Shown: positions 1 to 12,000 of the stretch, piece by piece
Position numbering within the stretch: position 1 is the stretch's first letter
Layout of the letters: each line of letters begins with the position of its first letter
NCBI GenBank assembly: GCA_000497125.2
Contig: CM035320.1
Span: 1,385,197-1,449,196 of the forward strand
Direction of reading: 5' to 3'
Length of the DNA stretch: 64,000 bases
Source of the DNA: Spironucleus salmonicida
Lineage: Eukaryota; Fornicata; Diplomonadida; Hexamitidae
The notes under the pieces: generated by a model
Told to the model about the DNA's origin: nothing
The model's input: the letters and a program-made list of their open reading frames with translations, nothing else
The model's database searches: none
Made by a program: the position numbers and the translations under genes

Positions 1-360
1 AGCTGTAGTTATTTTGACCAAAAATGACTCAAAATCGGCCGAAAACAAGCAATTTAGGCGCCTTAGTGCTGCTTAGAATACACGTGGTGAGATGGCGCTT
101 GTGGAGAGCATCTCGACAAGAATCCGGTTTACTACATCAGGTGTGGTCATATACTATGATTCTAGAGTTTTGAAAAGCCGAAAAACATAAAATTCAAGCA
201 GCTTAAATTTGGTGATTTTGATTTGTGAGAGGAAAATAATTAATTGGCTGAGTGGGATTGTGGAGGAAATGAGGTTATTAAGCACTTAGATTATAAACGG
301 GTATGGTTGAGAGAGGTCCAGGAGCTACACATGTTTCATGATAGTCGTGATCTCTTCCAT
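1..360 (-). CDS. Hypothetical helical protein, C-terminus cut by window edge
   Basis: With TGA as the only stop, this minus-strand frame runs from ATG at 360 to the window edge, giving 120 residues with no stop. It is rich in leucine, isoleucine and short amphipathic helices, like a helical-repeat protein. I recognise no motif. It is divergent from the gene at 431, and the 70-bp AT-rich gap between them must hold both promoters. The 3' part lies outside the window, so the true length is unknown. Confidence 0.65.
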
Positions 361-430
361 GAATATAGAATAATACATAATTAGTATTATATTCATATTA
401 ACATAAATTAAGTTTGGAGTGAAAGTTAAA

Positions 431-1303
431 ATGCGAAAACTCTCAACTATCCTTTATTCGCTTACAATTTTCGGGTTGACTCTATCAGTGTACTCCATCT
501 ATACCCTATCATTGACACCATACTCCTAAATTATCAAACTCCAAAATGATACATCTATTTTCATATCAGAGAAATACGCTCCGTTTACACTTAAATATCT
601 TACTGACACAATCCGCATCTGTGAACTATCTCAGTAGCCTGTATTCTCATAAGTTCCTTCAATGCTCACCAATTTTACTGTATAATTAGATTTTGACCCA
701 TTCACTCACTTTAAACAGCACATAAGTGATTTTCAAGCTTACTAAAAACTAAAATTTAAGTCACTTACATGTTAATGTGAACGTGGTGAGTGTTATGATT
801 TCGAGTATCTTAAATTTCATGTATACCAAAAGCAATCATTTTTCGATGTTCAACAGACGATAGCTGAGAAAACATTTACAATAGCTCTCAACAGAAAGCG
901 CGAAGGTGACCTATAGCCTATCGAGCTTACCACATCAATGTAGGATTTTGCTAGCTCATATATCTAGGTTGTAAACTAACCTAATGAAAACTTTAGAATG
1001 CGATGTCAACTAGAAATTGCTGTATAGTAACTATAATTTGACCTATAGAAGGATTAATCATGCCGGCAATTTACATAGAACGCTTTTAGCGGTATTATTT
1101 ACCCACCAGCTTGGGTATAGGCGTAAAACCAAATCTCGACTTCAGTTCTTACCGAGTTAGAAAGCAAAGATATTTTGTAGTATAAGCGCGATGGAAAAAA
1201 CTAATTAATGATAATTGTAGGGATGACATTCTTTAGTTTCGTTGTGAGTGCGATCTAGTATTTACGGAATAGTTAAAATGATATCGACTTGGATGACATG
1301 TGA
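431..1303 (+). CDS. Hypothetical membrane protein with N- and C-terminal TM segments
   Basis: This is 290 codons read with TAA/TAG as Gln. A hydrophobic segment at residues about 8-28 acts as a signal anchor, and a second at about 259-277 is followed by a short acidic tail (NDIDLDD). Between them lies a soluble domain of about 230 residues holding six cysteines (C64, C114, C116, C121, C192, C211), which suggests a disulfide-bonded lumenal or extracellular loop. The two-TM hairpin topology is inference. I do not recognise the family. It converges on the ORC/CDC6-like gene with 24 bp between the stops. A shorter ORF at 1060-1281 in another frame is a shadow of this gene. Confidence 0.8.
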
Positions 1304-1327
1304 AATTTTGAAATGAAATTTGAGTTT

Positions 1328-2170
1328 TCACTCCAAAAGTCGCTTATCTATTGCGATTTAAGCTGTAAATAGATCATGATTTATGGTTACTGCATTCATT
1401 TCTTTAAGGTAATTCAGTCTCTGATGATTCTGTGAAATTGATTGAAAACCCAAAAATGGCGTCAAGAATGATGTTTTTTGCACGAAATATCCCATAAACT
1501 TTTTCATTTCCTTTGTAAAAAACTCGGGCTTATGTTAACCCAAAATCAGAGTAACTCCCTCTAAAGTCAGTTTCCTACTATAGTTTATGCGGATCAGAAA
1601 GTCGAAATAGTCACGTAAATCCCCTGCCCTGTTCAAAATTTTCTATGCCCCTAGTTTCAAAACTGGAAGTGGAAAATGGTCTTTAGTCTTAAATCTGGCA
1701 ATTTCAACAAATTCATCTGCTTTATAATCATTGAAAATGATCTGTTTCAGATTATGGGCCCTAGATGACAGTCGTTGATCATTTTCAAAGAAGCTAAGTG
1801 AGTTTGCAATCAAAATAACATTAGATTTTAATTCAAGAATCTAATATAGTTTCTTGTTACTTAGAAAGTCAGCCTCATCAAAAACGAGCGTTTTCCCCGG
1901 AAGTAGTTTGTACGCAGCAATTTCAGACTTTGATGATTTACTCAGTTGCTTAAAAATAGTATTATTAGGTGTCTTGGCGCAGTTGACTAACAGTGCCTTT
2001 TTAGGAATCAGCAGAGTTATCGCTGCAGATTTTCCAGTTCCAGGATTACCAGAAATAAAAGTTTATTAGGGTTTCGTTTGACTAAACGTTTATTTAAGCT
2101 CATCCAGTTATAATTGTCTAGGAGCTTCGTGAAATTCGCTAGAGTTCAGCTTTTCTTATATGTTCGTCAT
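1328..2170 (-). CDS. ORC1/CDC6-type AAA+ ATPase (minimal form)
   Basis: The 280-residue protein has Walker A GNPGTGKS at 41-48, Walker B LVFDEAD at 95-101, a sensor-1 asparagine in IANSLSF at about 121-127 and an arginine-bearing QRLSSRA at about 132-138. The order and spacing match the ORC1/CDC6 group of AAA+ proteins, where IANSL and a following xRLxSR segment are typical. These load the replicative helicase at origins. At 280 residues it is much shorter than usual: the AAA+ core is nearly complete, but only about 130 residues remain for lid and winged helix, and the N-terminal extension is absent. Other AAA+ relatives such as RFC subunits fit less well because of the Orc-like sensor-1 region. 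Confidence 0.72.
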
Positions 2171-2260
2171 TTTGGATATAATCTAATAATTATATATAAT
2201 AAGTTATTAGATAATAAATCACCATATATATACAATATTATAGCTATACGTTATTTATAA

Positions 2261-2920
2261 ATGAAAAAATGTTGCGATTCACTTGAAGAAGCTATTAAAA
2301 TTAAATGTAAATGCATTAGTAGAATTGCAAACGAAATGATGCTTAGTGAGATTAATTATCCAACGCCTTTAATGGTGTAAGCTCAGTAAGAATTTAGTCA
2401 ATTTGTATTCGAGCAATTATCATGTTTTATTGGATTTTAAGATGATAGAGGATGGACAGCTTTAATGTTTGCTGTTGATAATTATAATATTCATGCAGTT
2501 AATTTTTTAATATCGGAGTAAGGAAAGATTAACGATTGGGGATTTACAGCATTAGCAATGTGCTGTTACAGCTGTTTTGAAGAAGCTGTGCATATTTTAA
2601 TTGGAGAGCATATGATATTAGATGTTAATAATGTATCTATTGCTTAATAAGCAATTAAAAATGGTCATTTTGATGTTCTCATTACTTTGTACGATCTATT
2701 AGGAAAGGAATGTCTTGAAAATAGAGATAAACTTGGAAGGGATGTTTTTGCATATGCAGCTTATTAGGGGTAAGAATAAATAATTTAGTTCATAAGCGAT
2801 AAAATTAGTCGTAAAAATGATCTTTTTGGAAGATCTTATATATATTACTTTAGTTTAGGTAGAATTGACCGAGGAGATTTTTCGAATTATGACATGGATA
2901 GAGAGGTCTTATTATAGTGA
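2261..2920 (+). CDS. Ankyrin-repeat protein
   Basis: The gene encodes 219 residues. An ankyrin consensus is visible as DDRGWTALMFAVDNYNIHAV (residues about 66-85), followed by a second unit WGFTALAMCCYSCFEEAV and a later unit DKLGRDVFAYAAYQG. These are helix-turn-helix protein-interaction repeats. No enzymatic domain is attached. The reading frame ends TAG-TGA, where TAG adds a final Gln. The gene converges on the next one with 11 bp between stops. Ankyrin proteins are expanded in diplomonads, and the partner cannot be guessed from context. Confidence 0.82.
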
Positions 2921-2931
2921 CACATAAAAAT

Positions 2932-3429
2932 TCACTTTCGATTGATATTCTAAAGACTAGGGCGAAGTTAAAATTATACTATGCTAAGGCTCTAGCATAC
3001 TTCTATTCTTTTCGTACTAATTTGAAGCTCTTATCTAAGCCCTAATGAGGCAGCTAATGCTTATCTTTTAAACTGCGGATGTCGTAATGATACATCGTTT
3101 TAAACTTTATTTTATGGTATAAGTGAGTATTACTATTTTTTTAGAGACATGTACATTTCGTCTGGAGAACGAATTGTATTTAATATTTTTTAATTTTACT
3201 ATAGTTAAAGGATCTATTAGATGTTATCTTTTGCAATAAGACCATTATTAAGTGACTAAAATCTAGATGGTCCTCGAAATTAAATAGGAGATGCTTTTTT
3301 AACTTTCATCATATCAATTTGTTAGAAAAATACTAGTTTTTTAAAACGTTTGGACATACTACGCTCCTCCAGTAAGGTATTTTAGATATATTCTGGTTTT
3401 GCATGGTCTAAATTGGAATAACTTGTCAT
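2932..3429 (-). CDS. Hypothetical basic, Gln-rich protein
   Basis: This minus-strand frame encodes 165 residues, rich in Q, K and R (for example KRFKKLVFFQQ and QQILQLQQNQKIL), predicted mostly disordered or helical. It has no TM segment or recognised motif. Much of its glutamine is written TAA/TAG, as in neighbouring genes. It starts 115 bp from the divergent WD40 gene. Confidence 0.65.
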
Positions 3430-3544
3430 TTTTAATATTTAAATTATAATAAAATATTAAATATATAAATTGAAGCTAATAAGGTATAAATACATTATTA
3501 TATGTTGATATACACTTAGCTTAAATTTATCCATTTCAACATTT

Positions 3545-4855
3545 ATGGAGGACGCAACAGATAGAATCGATCCATTACCGCCACCGTCTGCTTGTTTAGA
3601 TGGTATATAAAGACATTTGTAGTAATATGAATAATCAATATCGCGGTTATAATTTGAGAATAACGAACTCAGAGAACGTCTTACTGCCGCAATTTAATAA
3701 TTAGATTTATATAGAATGTCACCTGGATAACCTGCATAATAATAAGCTCCTTTTACATATTCAAGCAATACAATTTAATAGTCAAAAGTATCCTCGCCAG
3801 CTCCATAAACAGTGGTATAACCTCCAGCTCCACTTTAATAAATACCAAAGGCACGAAAGCTTGTATTGCATTCTCGTTAAATAGCACATATTACGTTGCA
3901 TAAAGGTTTACTGTTAACTGCCTCTAAAGACGGTACTGCTCGTATTTGGCGTGAGGATGGAGCGTCATTACACACATTTAGAGCAGATGGGCCTCTTACC
4001 ACAGCTTCTTATTTTGATGGGTTATTGATACTAGCATCTAAATAGAAAAAGATTTTCATTCATTAGACGTCTTAAGCAGGAAGTCTTATTCCTTTTGCTG
4101 ATGTTTTAGATTTAAATTAGTCACTTATCCGCAATGCTGCAGATGCTTCATTTTTAACAGTACCTCAACCGGCTACAACTTTGGCATATTTAAATAATAG
4201 AGTCTTTATTTTTGGATCTGGATTTTTCACTTGTGCAGAGATAACTAATACAGCATAGCTTATTAAAACTTAACATTTTACAGAATAATTAGATTAAAAA
4301 TAACCATTAATTTTTACTTCAGCTATTTCATTCTAATCTTGCATATTTGTTTCACTAAAAGAAAAATTTATTAAGAATGGTTAATTTTTGAATTTAATTC
4401 CGGATTCTTTAGTAGGGACCACACGCACTGGTGCTAGAATTATGTAAATTAATAATGATTTTTCAATTACAGCACATACTTTGTAAATAAATTGCAAAGT
4501 AGAACTAACACCTATTGATATTCTAGGGTTCATGAATTTTATTATCTGCGTTTTTAGTAACTCCTTTGCTTCTTTAAATGTTTAAAATGGCAAGTTTGTT
4601 GAGTTTGGAGAAACTTTATAAGAAATTGCTTGTTCATGTTTTATTGATTAAGGAAAAATGTTTATTGGATGTGAAAAAGGTCTTGTTTTAGTATATGGTA
4701 TAGATGTATCTGCTGAAAATATCGTTATGAGAAAAGAAAAGGTAGTTGCTTTTGAAGATTTGGGTTGCAGTATTAGTAGTATTTATGTTAGTGGCGGCAT
4801 GATGGTAGCTGGTGGAGTTAGCGGTGAAGTTGTTGTTAAAGGATGGTAATAGTGA
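3545..4855 (+). CDS. WD40-repeat protein with N-terminal coiled coil
   Basis: The 436-residue protein begins with a proline/glutamine-rich region and a short coiled coil (LQFENNELRERLTAAIQQL, about 35-55). Beta-propeller repeats follow, of which the clearest is KGLLLTASKDGTARIWRED at about 125-143. The last repeat ends VSGEVVVKGW, a natural propeller end, followed by TAA TAG TGA, which in this code adds two glutamines before termination. Substrate or complex cannot be named; the layout of coiled coil plus seven-blade propeller is common in scaffold proteins. It is convergent with the transporter gene. Confidence 0.8.
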
Positions 4856-4896
4856 GCAGTGAGAGGATACGGTGTTAAAATACAGTAGATTAAATA

Positions 4897-6366
4897 TCAC
4901 TTAACTTTTTTAGCCTTCTTATTTTTATTTTCATCTTAATTCTCCTTTTTAGCTTTAATATGAAAAGAGATATAGTAACACACAATTACCACTAGGCCAG
5001 ACACACCTCCATAAATTTCACCCCAAAATGGTATATTGAAGAAATTTCCAGTTTATCCTTAAAATATTTAGTATATAAAACTGGTAGCTACAATACCAGC
5101 CATGTTTAATACTCCAATACCGCCGATTATAATGTAATGCTAATGTGCTAAAGCTAAACAAAGTGCAATTTCTGCAAAAATCTAACAAAATCCACCAATA
5201 CCACTAAATAGAATTGCCTGACTTACACTAGCAGTATCAGCCGTTAGAGGTACAAATGTTTAAATTATCGGCACATATAAAAAGAGAACAACCGTAATGC
5301 AAGTTAAAACTAAGCCGAGAATTATTGATTTCATTATGATTTCATTAAGTCTCTTATGTTATTTGCCAGATATACAAATGAGTGTATATCGTGTAAAGAA
5401 CTGAGAAAGACTGATAGATACAATTCGAAAAACTTGACCAAAGTAAGAAAACACTAGCAAAAGCTAGCCTTACTAAAAAGAATCCGGTTACGATTAAACC
5501 TATGTCGCAGCAAGTAAAACTGCTACACCAAAGCACATTTTTAGCAAAGTTAATGTTGAGGATAAAGAAAGAATGTTAAATAGATCTTTGAAATATCCTT
5601 TAAATCCCTTAAAAGAAACTATTTCTTTCCAATTTGTCAATATAACCTGATTATTTTTAGCACCAAAAATGGATAAGCCAAAATTCCACAAGCATGTCCA
5701 GACAATGAGAGTTAACCCAGTAAGAATATAAGAAAGTCCAGTTGGCCAGGTAGAAGTTGCAGTCGAAAAAAGATAGCCTAAACTTTCAATTGTTATAAAT
5801 ATAATTGAATAAAATATTGAAAGAGAAGCAGCTACGGTTTTTCTACCCTCCGCAGCGTACCTAAGCATTTAACCTTCAAAGAATGTCTAAATAGGCATTG
5901 AAAGGGCAATTGTGATATAATACTAAAACCATAATTATGAAGGAATGTTGTATAAATTAACTAGAAAATGATCTATTGGATAAAATACAATGAAACCTAC
6001 AATAGTCCAGAAGAGAGAAATTTTAAAGGATAAATGATTCAAATAGGTTGCTCTCTCTTCTTTTTTGTTAAAAAGTGCCTCGCTTGCCTACTACGAGAAT
6101 AACATCCAAGTACCAGCAGAGAATGCCTATGTTATCGAAGTGCCACCATAAATAATAGCAAACATTACTGGGTCTTTATTGAATATCAGATTATATTAAA
6201 AATGCATAGAAACAAACTGATGAAGTACATAAGCAAATTATGCTACAAAAGTTGGAATTATCTCTAAATTTAACATGCTAAAAGCAGATTAAGTCATTAT
6301 TTTATTTACTGACTCATTATGTATTTAATTTTACTCTTCGTTTTAAAGATCATCAACTGGACCCAT
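4897..6366 (-). CDS. Multi-TM transporter, MATE/MOP-superfamily-like
   Basis: The 489-residue protein has about 12 hydrophobic segments in two halves separated by a polar stretch (GAKNNQVILTNWKEIVSF, about 245-262). It ends in a lysine-rich cytosolic tail. The pattern of paired halves, small residues in the helices and a conserved polar FFEGQMLRYAAEGR segment at the end of the first half resembles MATE drug/organic-cation antiporters. MATE assignment rests on topology and on this segment, so another MOP-family exporter is possible. The gene lies between a convergent WD40 gene and a divergent Myb-like gene. Confidence 0.65.
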
Positions 6367-6612
6367 TTTTAAATTGAACCTTTTAACATATTAATCAAAT
6401 ATATGATTATAGATAAAATTTTGTATATATTTTAATGAATTAAATAAGAATTAAAAGAATAATATATTACAATATAAGTTTTTGTTTGTTATAATTCTAC
6501 TATACCAAAATTTATACACTAAAAATATAATAGTATTAGATATATTATAAATTTAATTTTTTATAAAAATGTTTGATATAATATTATTATTATTGTTATT
6601 ATATCATTCCAA
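6367..6612. promoter_or_regulatory. AT-rich divergent spacer between transporter and Myb-like genes
   Basis: The 246-bp spacer is almost entirely A/T, with runs such as TATAATATTATTATTATTG just before the Myb-like start. It must carry both promoters. I see no gene in it under the TGA-only code. Confidence 0.45.
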
Positions 6613-7110
6613 ATGCCTCTACGATGGACATCGGACGAAACCCAGCATTTGATTTCCACAACTCTTTTACATGAATAGTTAAGAGGCAGAAAATAAATTC
6701 TTTATCCAGCTATTTCTCGACCTTTTCCAAACCGATCAACAGAGGAAGTTCGTTCAAAAATAGAATATTTGAAGCGGAAAAATAGACTAGAGTCTCCAGT
6801 TAGGCCTAGTGCTTTTACTAGCGAAGAATCTCGTCTTTTAATCATTGCAGTATAAAAACATGGCCCAGACTTTGAGCTGATTTAAGAAGCATATTTTCGC
6901 AAGTTTTCAGCAAAGAAACTTCACGCACGTTATCTTTGGTAAATTTAGAATAGCTGGAATGACCAATTTTTCAGAAAAATATTTCCCCTTATAAACTATA
7001 GTGAAGATTCTTGGGGGTGTAAGAATAGGATTGTTGATTAAAGTCCATGGGATGGGTTTTTGGCGCTACGAGATGAGGAAGAAGAGTTAGTAGGTGAAAC
7101 ACAAGAGTGA
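6613..7110 (+). CDS. Myb/SANT-like DNA-binding protein
   Basis: The protein has 165 residues. Two tandem Myb-like units are visible: one starting LRWTSDETQHLIS (about 3-15) and a second starting FTSEESRLLIIAVQKHGPDFELI (about 74-96), each with a spaced tryptophan or aromatic replacement and a basic third helix (EVRSKIEYLKRKNR; KKLHARYLWQIQNSW). R2R3-like Myb proteins bind DNA and regulate transcription, and small Myb factors control encystation in diplomonads. That specific role is not shown here. The gene converges on the next with an 11-bp gap. Confidence 0.68.
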
Positions 7111-7121
7111 TATAAATATTT

Positions 7122-7721
7122 TCATTCAATAAGCTTGGTCTTAGGGGCATACTTTTTTACAATACTTGCTAATTTCCAAAACATCTAACTTGGAAGTGCT
7201 GTAAAATCTATCTCAAATGCCCCTTATGCTTGTATCAGATCAATAGCCTGTACACCACATTCGCGGAGGAACCTGCTTATCACAAGTGCCTTTGCATGGT
7301 GAGAACGCATTTACATAAACTGTTCCTTCAATGCTTCCAAATCAGAGGAAGTGGGAGGCTATTATTTCTCTTACTTTTCTGTAATTACCGGAAATGCCTC
7401 TAAGGCTTAGGTAAACAGAACATCAAAGGGGATAGACAGGGTAAATTCGAGCTGTTATGATGCAATTTCACTAGATAGGGACATTATAAGCTCTTGTAGG
7501 TCATTAGCTGCAGCTTGTGTCGTCTGTGAACGTGCGCCCGTTTAGATTTTGAAGTTTTCGAGTATTTTTGACAGACAGGCTACAATTTCTCCAAATTAAA
7601 GAAATGGAAGGTCTGCATAAATTGGAATACGACGAAGAACATCATAAAGTGAAATTGGATTGATAAGAGGCGAAACTGTCATGGTAGAAGAACGAAAATT
7701 TTATAAAGATTTTGTTTTCAT
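7122..7721 (-). CDS. Protein with C-terminal NET-like segment
   Basis: The gene encodes 199 residues. The last 35 residues (FEIDFTALPSQMFWKLASIV and a following KKYAPK) resemble the extra-terminal (NET) domain of BET proteins, where an E-I-D-hydrophobic-L-P pattern precedes an amphipathic helix. The N-terminal part is helical, and I see no clear bromodomain. An in-frame second ATG, 14 codons in (MTVSPLINP), may be the true start. If NET is right, the protein would contact transcription or chromatin factors; this is inference from a short match. Confidence 0.6.
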
Positions 7722-7860
7722 CGCCGTTTAAATACGTTATGTTAGTATAAATCTTATATTAGGAGTTAATGTGAGAGATAGAAGGTCATTTAGCTGTTAT
7801 ATTTAAACATGATTCATTTGATAAAAGATTAAGATTATTATAGCTATATAATAAAATATT

Positions 7861-7882
7861 ACTACCTAAATTAATAGGTAGT
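7861..7882. promoter_or_regulatory. Perfect inverted repeat upstream of RPT3
   Basis: Arms ACTACCTA and TAGGTAGT flank a 6-nt AATTAA loop, and two further T-A pairs extend the stem to 10 bp. It lies 45 bp upstream of the RPT3 start in a divergent 205-bp spacer. It could be a protein-binding site or a structured leader. GC in the arms exceeds that of the surrounding spacer. Confidence 0.4.
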
Positions 7883-7926
7883 AAAAATTATATAATATAA
7901 AAAGTATATTTGTCCCTATCCTCTAA

Positions 7927-9141
7927 ATGTCATCTTAGTTTTAAACCCTTCGTGATCTTGAATCTAAGCTCTAGTTTTTGGATTCACAGATATCTTTCTT
8001 ATAATAAGATTATTAGCATTTAAGAACCTCTCACTCCTAGCTTTTGACATAATACTCTTAGTTACATTAAACACCACTTCTAATTGGTTCTGTAGTAGAA
8101 CCAGTAGATGCATAAAGATGTATAGTTTAGCCTTCAAATTTATAGTCAAATGTTTTAGTTCGTGTTTCATCCCACGTTAATCCTGCTCATATCAAGCCTA
8201 TGGCAAATGTTGCACTTAACAGAACGTCTTATGCTGTTCATAAAGTACTACCAGTATAAAATGAGTAAAATTAAAATTTGGTTAACGTAGAAGAACGCCC
8301 TAATATTACATTCGCCGATATCGGTGGATATGATTCTGCGAAATAAGATCTTAGAGAAGCAGTAGAAATGCCTATTAAGTAACCTCATATTTTTAAACAA
8401 CTAAATATAGTGCCACCTAATGCGGTGCTTCTCTTTGGGCCACCTGGTAATGGTAAATCATTATTAGTTAAAGCCATTGCAAATGCTTGTGACTGTACAT
8501 TTATTAACATTTCATCTTCATAATGTGTTCAAAAATATTTGGGCGAAGGTGCTCGAATGATTCGTGATATCTTCAAATTGGCTAGAGATATGGCCCCATC
8601 TGTTGTCTTCTTTGATGAAGTAGATGCAATAGCGACAAAAAGATACGATAACGCTACTGACGGAGATAAAGAAGTTTAGCGCATTTTACTTGAGCTTTTA
8701 ACCTAATTAGATGGTTTTAATAACCCTGAACACTTTAAATAAGAGTAAGTCAATGAATATGATGATTAAGAGACTATTGCAAGAAAACTCAATAGAGGTG
8801 TTGTTAAAGTAATTTTTGCAACTAATAAACCTGATACGTTAGATCCTGCTTTATTAAGAACAGGTAGATGTGACCGGAAAGTCGAAATTACATTCCCAAA
8901 TAAGAGAGAAAAAAGATTAATTTTCTAAGTCTGCAGTAAGAAGATGAACTTAGAGAAAGACGTAGATTTTGAAGTATTTGTCTCAAAAAATGCTAAAATA
9001 TCAGGAGCTGATATAGCCCATGTTTGCAGAGAAGCGGGTATGCAAGCTGTAAGAAATAATAGATTCATTGTTAGTCATGATGATTTTGAAAAAGCTTGGG
9101 ATGTAACTATCGCAAAAAGAAAAAATGACATTGATGAGTGA
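7927..9141 (+). CDS. RPT3: 26S proteasome regulatory ATPase RPT3 (PSMC4-like)
   Basis: The 404-residue protein has an N-terminal coiled coil (about 8-48), an OB-like region and an AAA+ core: Walker A GPPGNGKS at 171-178, Walker B FFDEVD at 228-233 and the second region of homology with arginine fingers (about 311-317). The segment [22 protein letters not shown] and the C-terminal [20 protein letters not shown] match RPT3 rather than other Rpt subunits. It unfolds substrates at the base of the 19S particle. Oddities: Walker A ends in Ser rather than Thr, an extra acidic stretch of about 20-25 residues (about 266-292) precedes sensor 1, and the C-terminus (NDIDE) lacks the HbYX motif RPT3 normally uses to dock on the 20S ring. 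Confidence 0.9.
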
Positions 9142-9190
9142 AAAACCATATTTTTAATTATATAAGAATTAATATAAAAAATTTATAAAA

Positions 9191-11962
9191 ATGAATTTGG
9201 AATTAACGCTATAATTTCCATCTCAGTTCACCTCAAATTTTGTATAAGTTTGTCTGGATAACGACGATATTGAGTATAGAGGCCCAATGTAATAATACAA
9301 AGATAATATGGTGTTTAAGTTTCAATATGTGGACGAGCCAACACGCATAGTTCTCAAGTTGGATGAAAAATTTATTATTTCAGATTTTAACATCCATATT
9401 CCATTTTTTAATATCTCTGTACCCGAACTTGTTAAGTTTTCACTATCAGTTAGTATAGTAAAGCAAGTTGTAACATTTAATATTTTAAATATCACAACCA
9501 ATATATTCTTGCCAAGGTCACAGGTGAATTTAAAGAATCTACTCTAAGTTGAAATAATATCAGATGAATTTTATTGTGTTGTCAAAAGGTAGACATAAAT
9601 TAGGCTCCCATTCGCCTAATTTCGCTTTAATCTGCTTATTTCAGCTTTAATTCTATAAATTCCTACTGAATTCGTTCTATGTGGTGCTAGTGTATCTAAT
9701 TGGGGACTAGCATAAAGTTTTTTCTCATATGAGGTCAATAAATATTATATTTGCCTTCTAGACTGTCTTTTATTAGCATCTAGTGAAAATACAGTAATAG
9801 AGCCAGTGTTTAGTTAAATTGTACGTTTGGGGCTTTTGAATTTCGTTTTTGGTGGTAAGACAACAGGAGAACTCGATGATATAGCTTTATAATTATATCA
9901 GATGTTTGGTGAAGAAATTAAGAATTTATCAATAACTCTTAATTTTGGTGTAAGTAAGTAGGTATCAATTGAATATTTTTTATAAAAACATACTAATTTC
10001 TTAGCTATTTAGTGTATTGGCTACAATATCTAGAATAATGTAAAGTGTATCAAGTAACACGATTTGGAGCTCGGAGGAAACGACATTAATTTTGAAGGAA
10101 ATGAATCTCTTTTAGGTTGTTATAATTAAGATAATTGGTTATTTATTCATAAAGATTAAACTAGCTCTATCGCTGGCAAAATATAGACCCGGTAACTAGA
10201 AGTTTGTGTTTAAAATTGTTTAACATTAGAAGATTAGATTTTTTATATTGATCTAGTACCAATATTAAAAAATTATATTAATAACAAATAATCAAAAACC
10301 ATCCTTCAAATTGAAGGCTTAGAATTTGTGATTTAATTTTAAAATAATGACATTTAAGCAACATAACAAGTGTTATAAAGAATATAACAAGAGATAATAA
10401 TTCCTCGTGCTACTCCTCGAAAGGTTAGTATTATTCGAGAAAAGGATACTGAAAGTTACAAAACTACAGGAAATTAAAGTGGGGCAAATAATATTCTATT
10501 AAAAAACATTGATGTTGGTTAAATTTAACGTGTTAATTCACCAAATATGTCATTTCCTAATTCAGTCTAGTTGAAACCACCAGTTACGACAAGAGGAAAA
10601 TAACATCCAAAAACTGTTTTGAAAAAGAAAGTCATTACTAAAAAATAGAGCGATAGCAAGGAGGTACAAGATTTTGTTGTAAGTGAGTCATCATAGAAGA
10701 CTGATGACTAGAAAATAATATAAAGTTTAGAAGCTAAGACTATTGATTAAATTTAAGGGTAAAAATTAGATTAACATCGTAAAAAAATTGTTGAAAGTCA
10801 AGAATTACTTAAATAAGCTCAATCCAATGGTAATTATTTATAGTAAGGTAATGATCTAGAGAATGTTAATTTGAATACAAAAGATATCCAAAAGCAAGTT
10901 ACTACATAAAAAAAATGCATAGCAAGCTAGATAGAGGTGCTGTAAGTAAAATTGAAAAACTAATCTGATCCTAAATATAATAACACAGAATCGGATATCC
11001 TACAAACTACTAAATGTACTCCTGTAAATCATTACCAACAATAGGATAAAGTTTAGCTAACATCTAAGGAAAAACTGAAAGATAATCGGTAATTAAAAGC
11101 AGCAGAAAGTAATAATCCATAAGCCTCACAAAAATAATAACCGTAATTTAAATCCTTAAAAGTATAAGAAAGTTCCAATACATAATCAAATCCTAAAACG
11201 AATATAAACCCAAGTGTCATAAACAGCGTCAAACCTGTTGATATCACCAATTGTTTACCAGTTTAAGAAAGTGTACCTTCTGTATCTACTACAATTATAA
11301 CCTCTATAAAACCAACCGTCCCTCTAATTTCTTTATAGTAGTAATAGTCTCAAATTCCAAATAGTGATACATTTCATATTCAACTTCCGTCAAGTAGAGC
11401 TACGGTTCAGCCTACTGGAGCTACCAAAACGCCACACCCATAAGATTCCAGTCCAGGTAATACTTTTGATATAGCTCCTAAACTAGCATTTGATAAGCTG
11501 TCAATTACAGCTTTTGATGCATCTTTAGCGACAGTCAGATTAACTCCTTACCGGGAAGGTGTCACTACCTAATAATAGCCTATCTTAGGAGTTCCAGTGA
11601 TTCACCCGCAGAAAATTAACCAGCGGAGCAATATTAATCACCATGAATAATTAGAGCGGGAACTTAGGAAATAGGAGCGAATCAGTTAAAGCGGATATGG
11701 TCATGCCAGTTCAATTGTTGTTAAGAAAGTTGACCCATCTGATGCGAAATAGTACTCAATAGGCCAAAAAAAATATACTGGTGGTAATAGAGCAACTGTA
11801 AGCGTAAGTTTGCCACTTAGATCACTTAATCCCGTTTTGAAATGTTAACTTAAAGATTCGAACTATTATTCAGAGCTAGCAAAGCCGAAATAAGTTTAGA
11901 TCATTGAAAAGTATGAGCAAAAAATGATGCAATAATACTTAGATAAATTTGGTAATATATGA
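9191..11962 (+). CDS. Large protein with beta-rich N-terminus and Gln-rich disordered C-terminus
   Basis: The gene is 923 codons with no TGA. Residues 1 to about 390 are mixed hydrophobic and polar, with beta-strand-like periodicity, as in C2 or Ig-like folds. Residues from about 400 on are low-complexity, dominated by Q, K, S, T and P, with most glutamines written TAA/TAG. The end (YEQKMMQQYLDKF) is a short helix. There is no TM segment. I do not recognise the family; a cytoskeletal or axonemal scaffold is possible but not shown. It is followed 38 bp later by the kinase gene on the same strand. Confidence 0.75.
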
Positions 11963-12000
11963 GTAGTTATTATAATATTATATTCAATATGTATTTGAAA

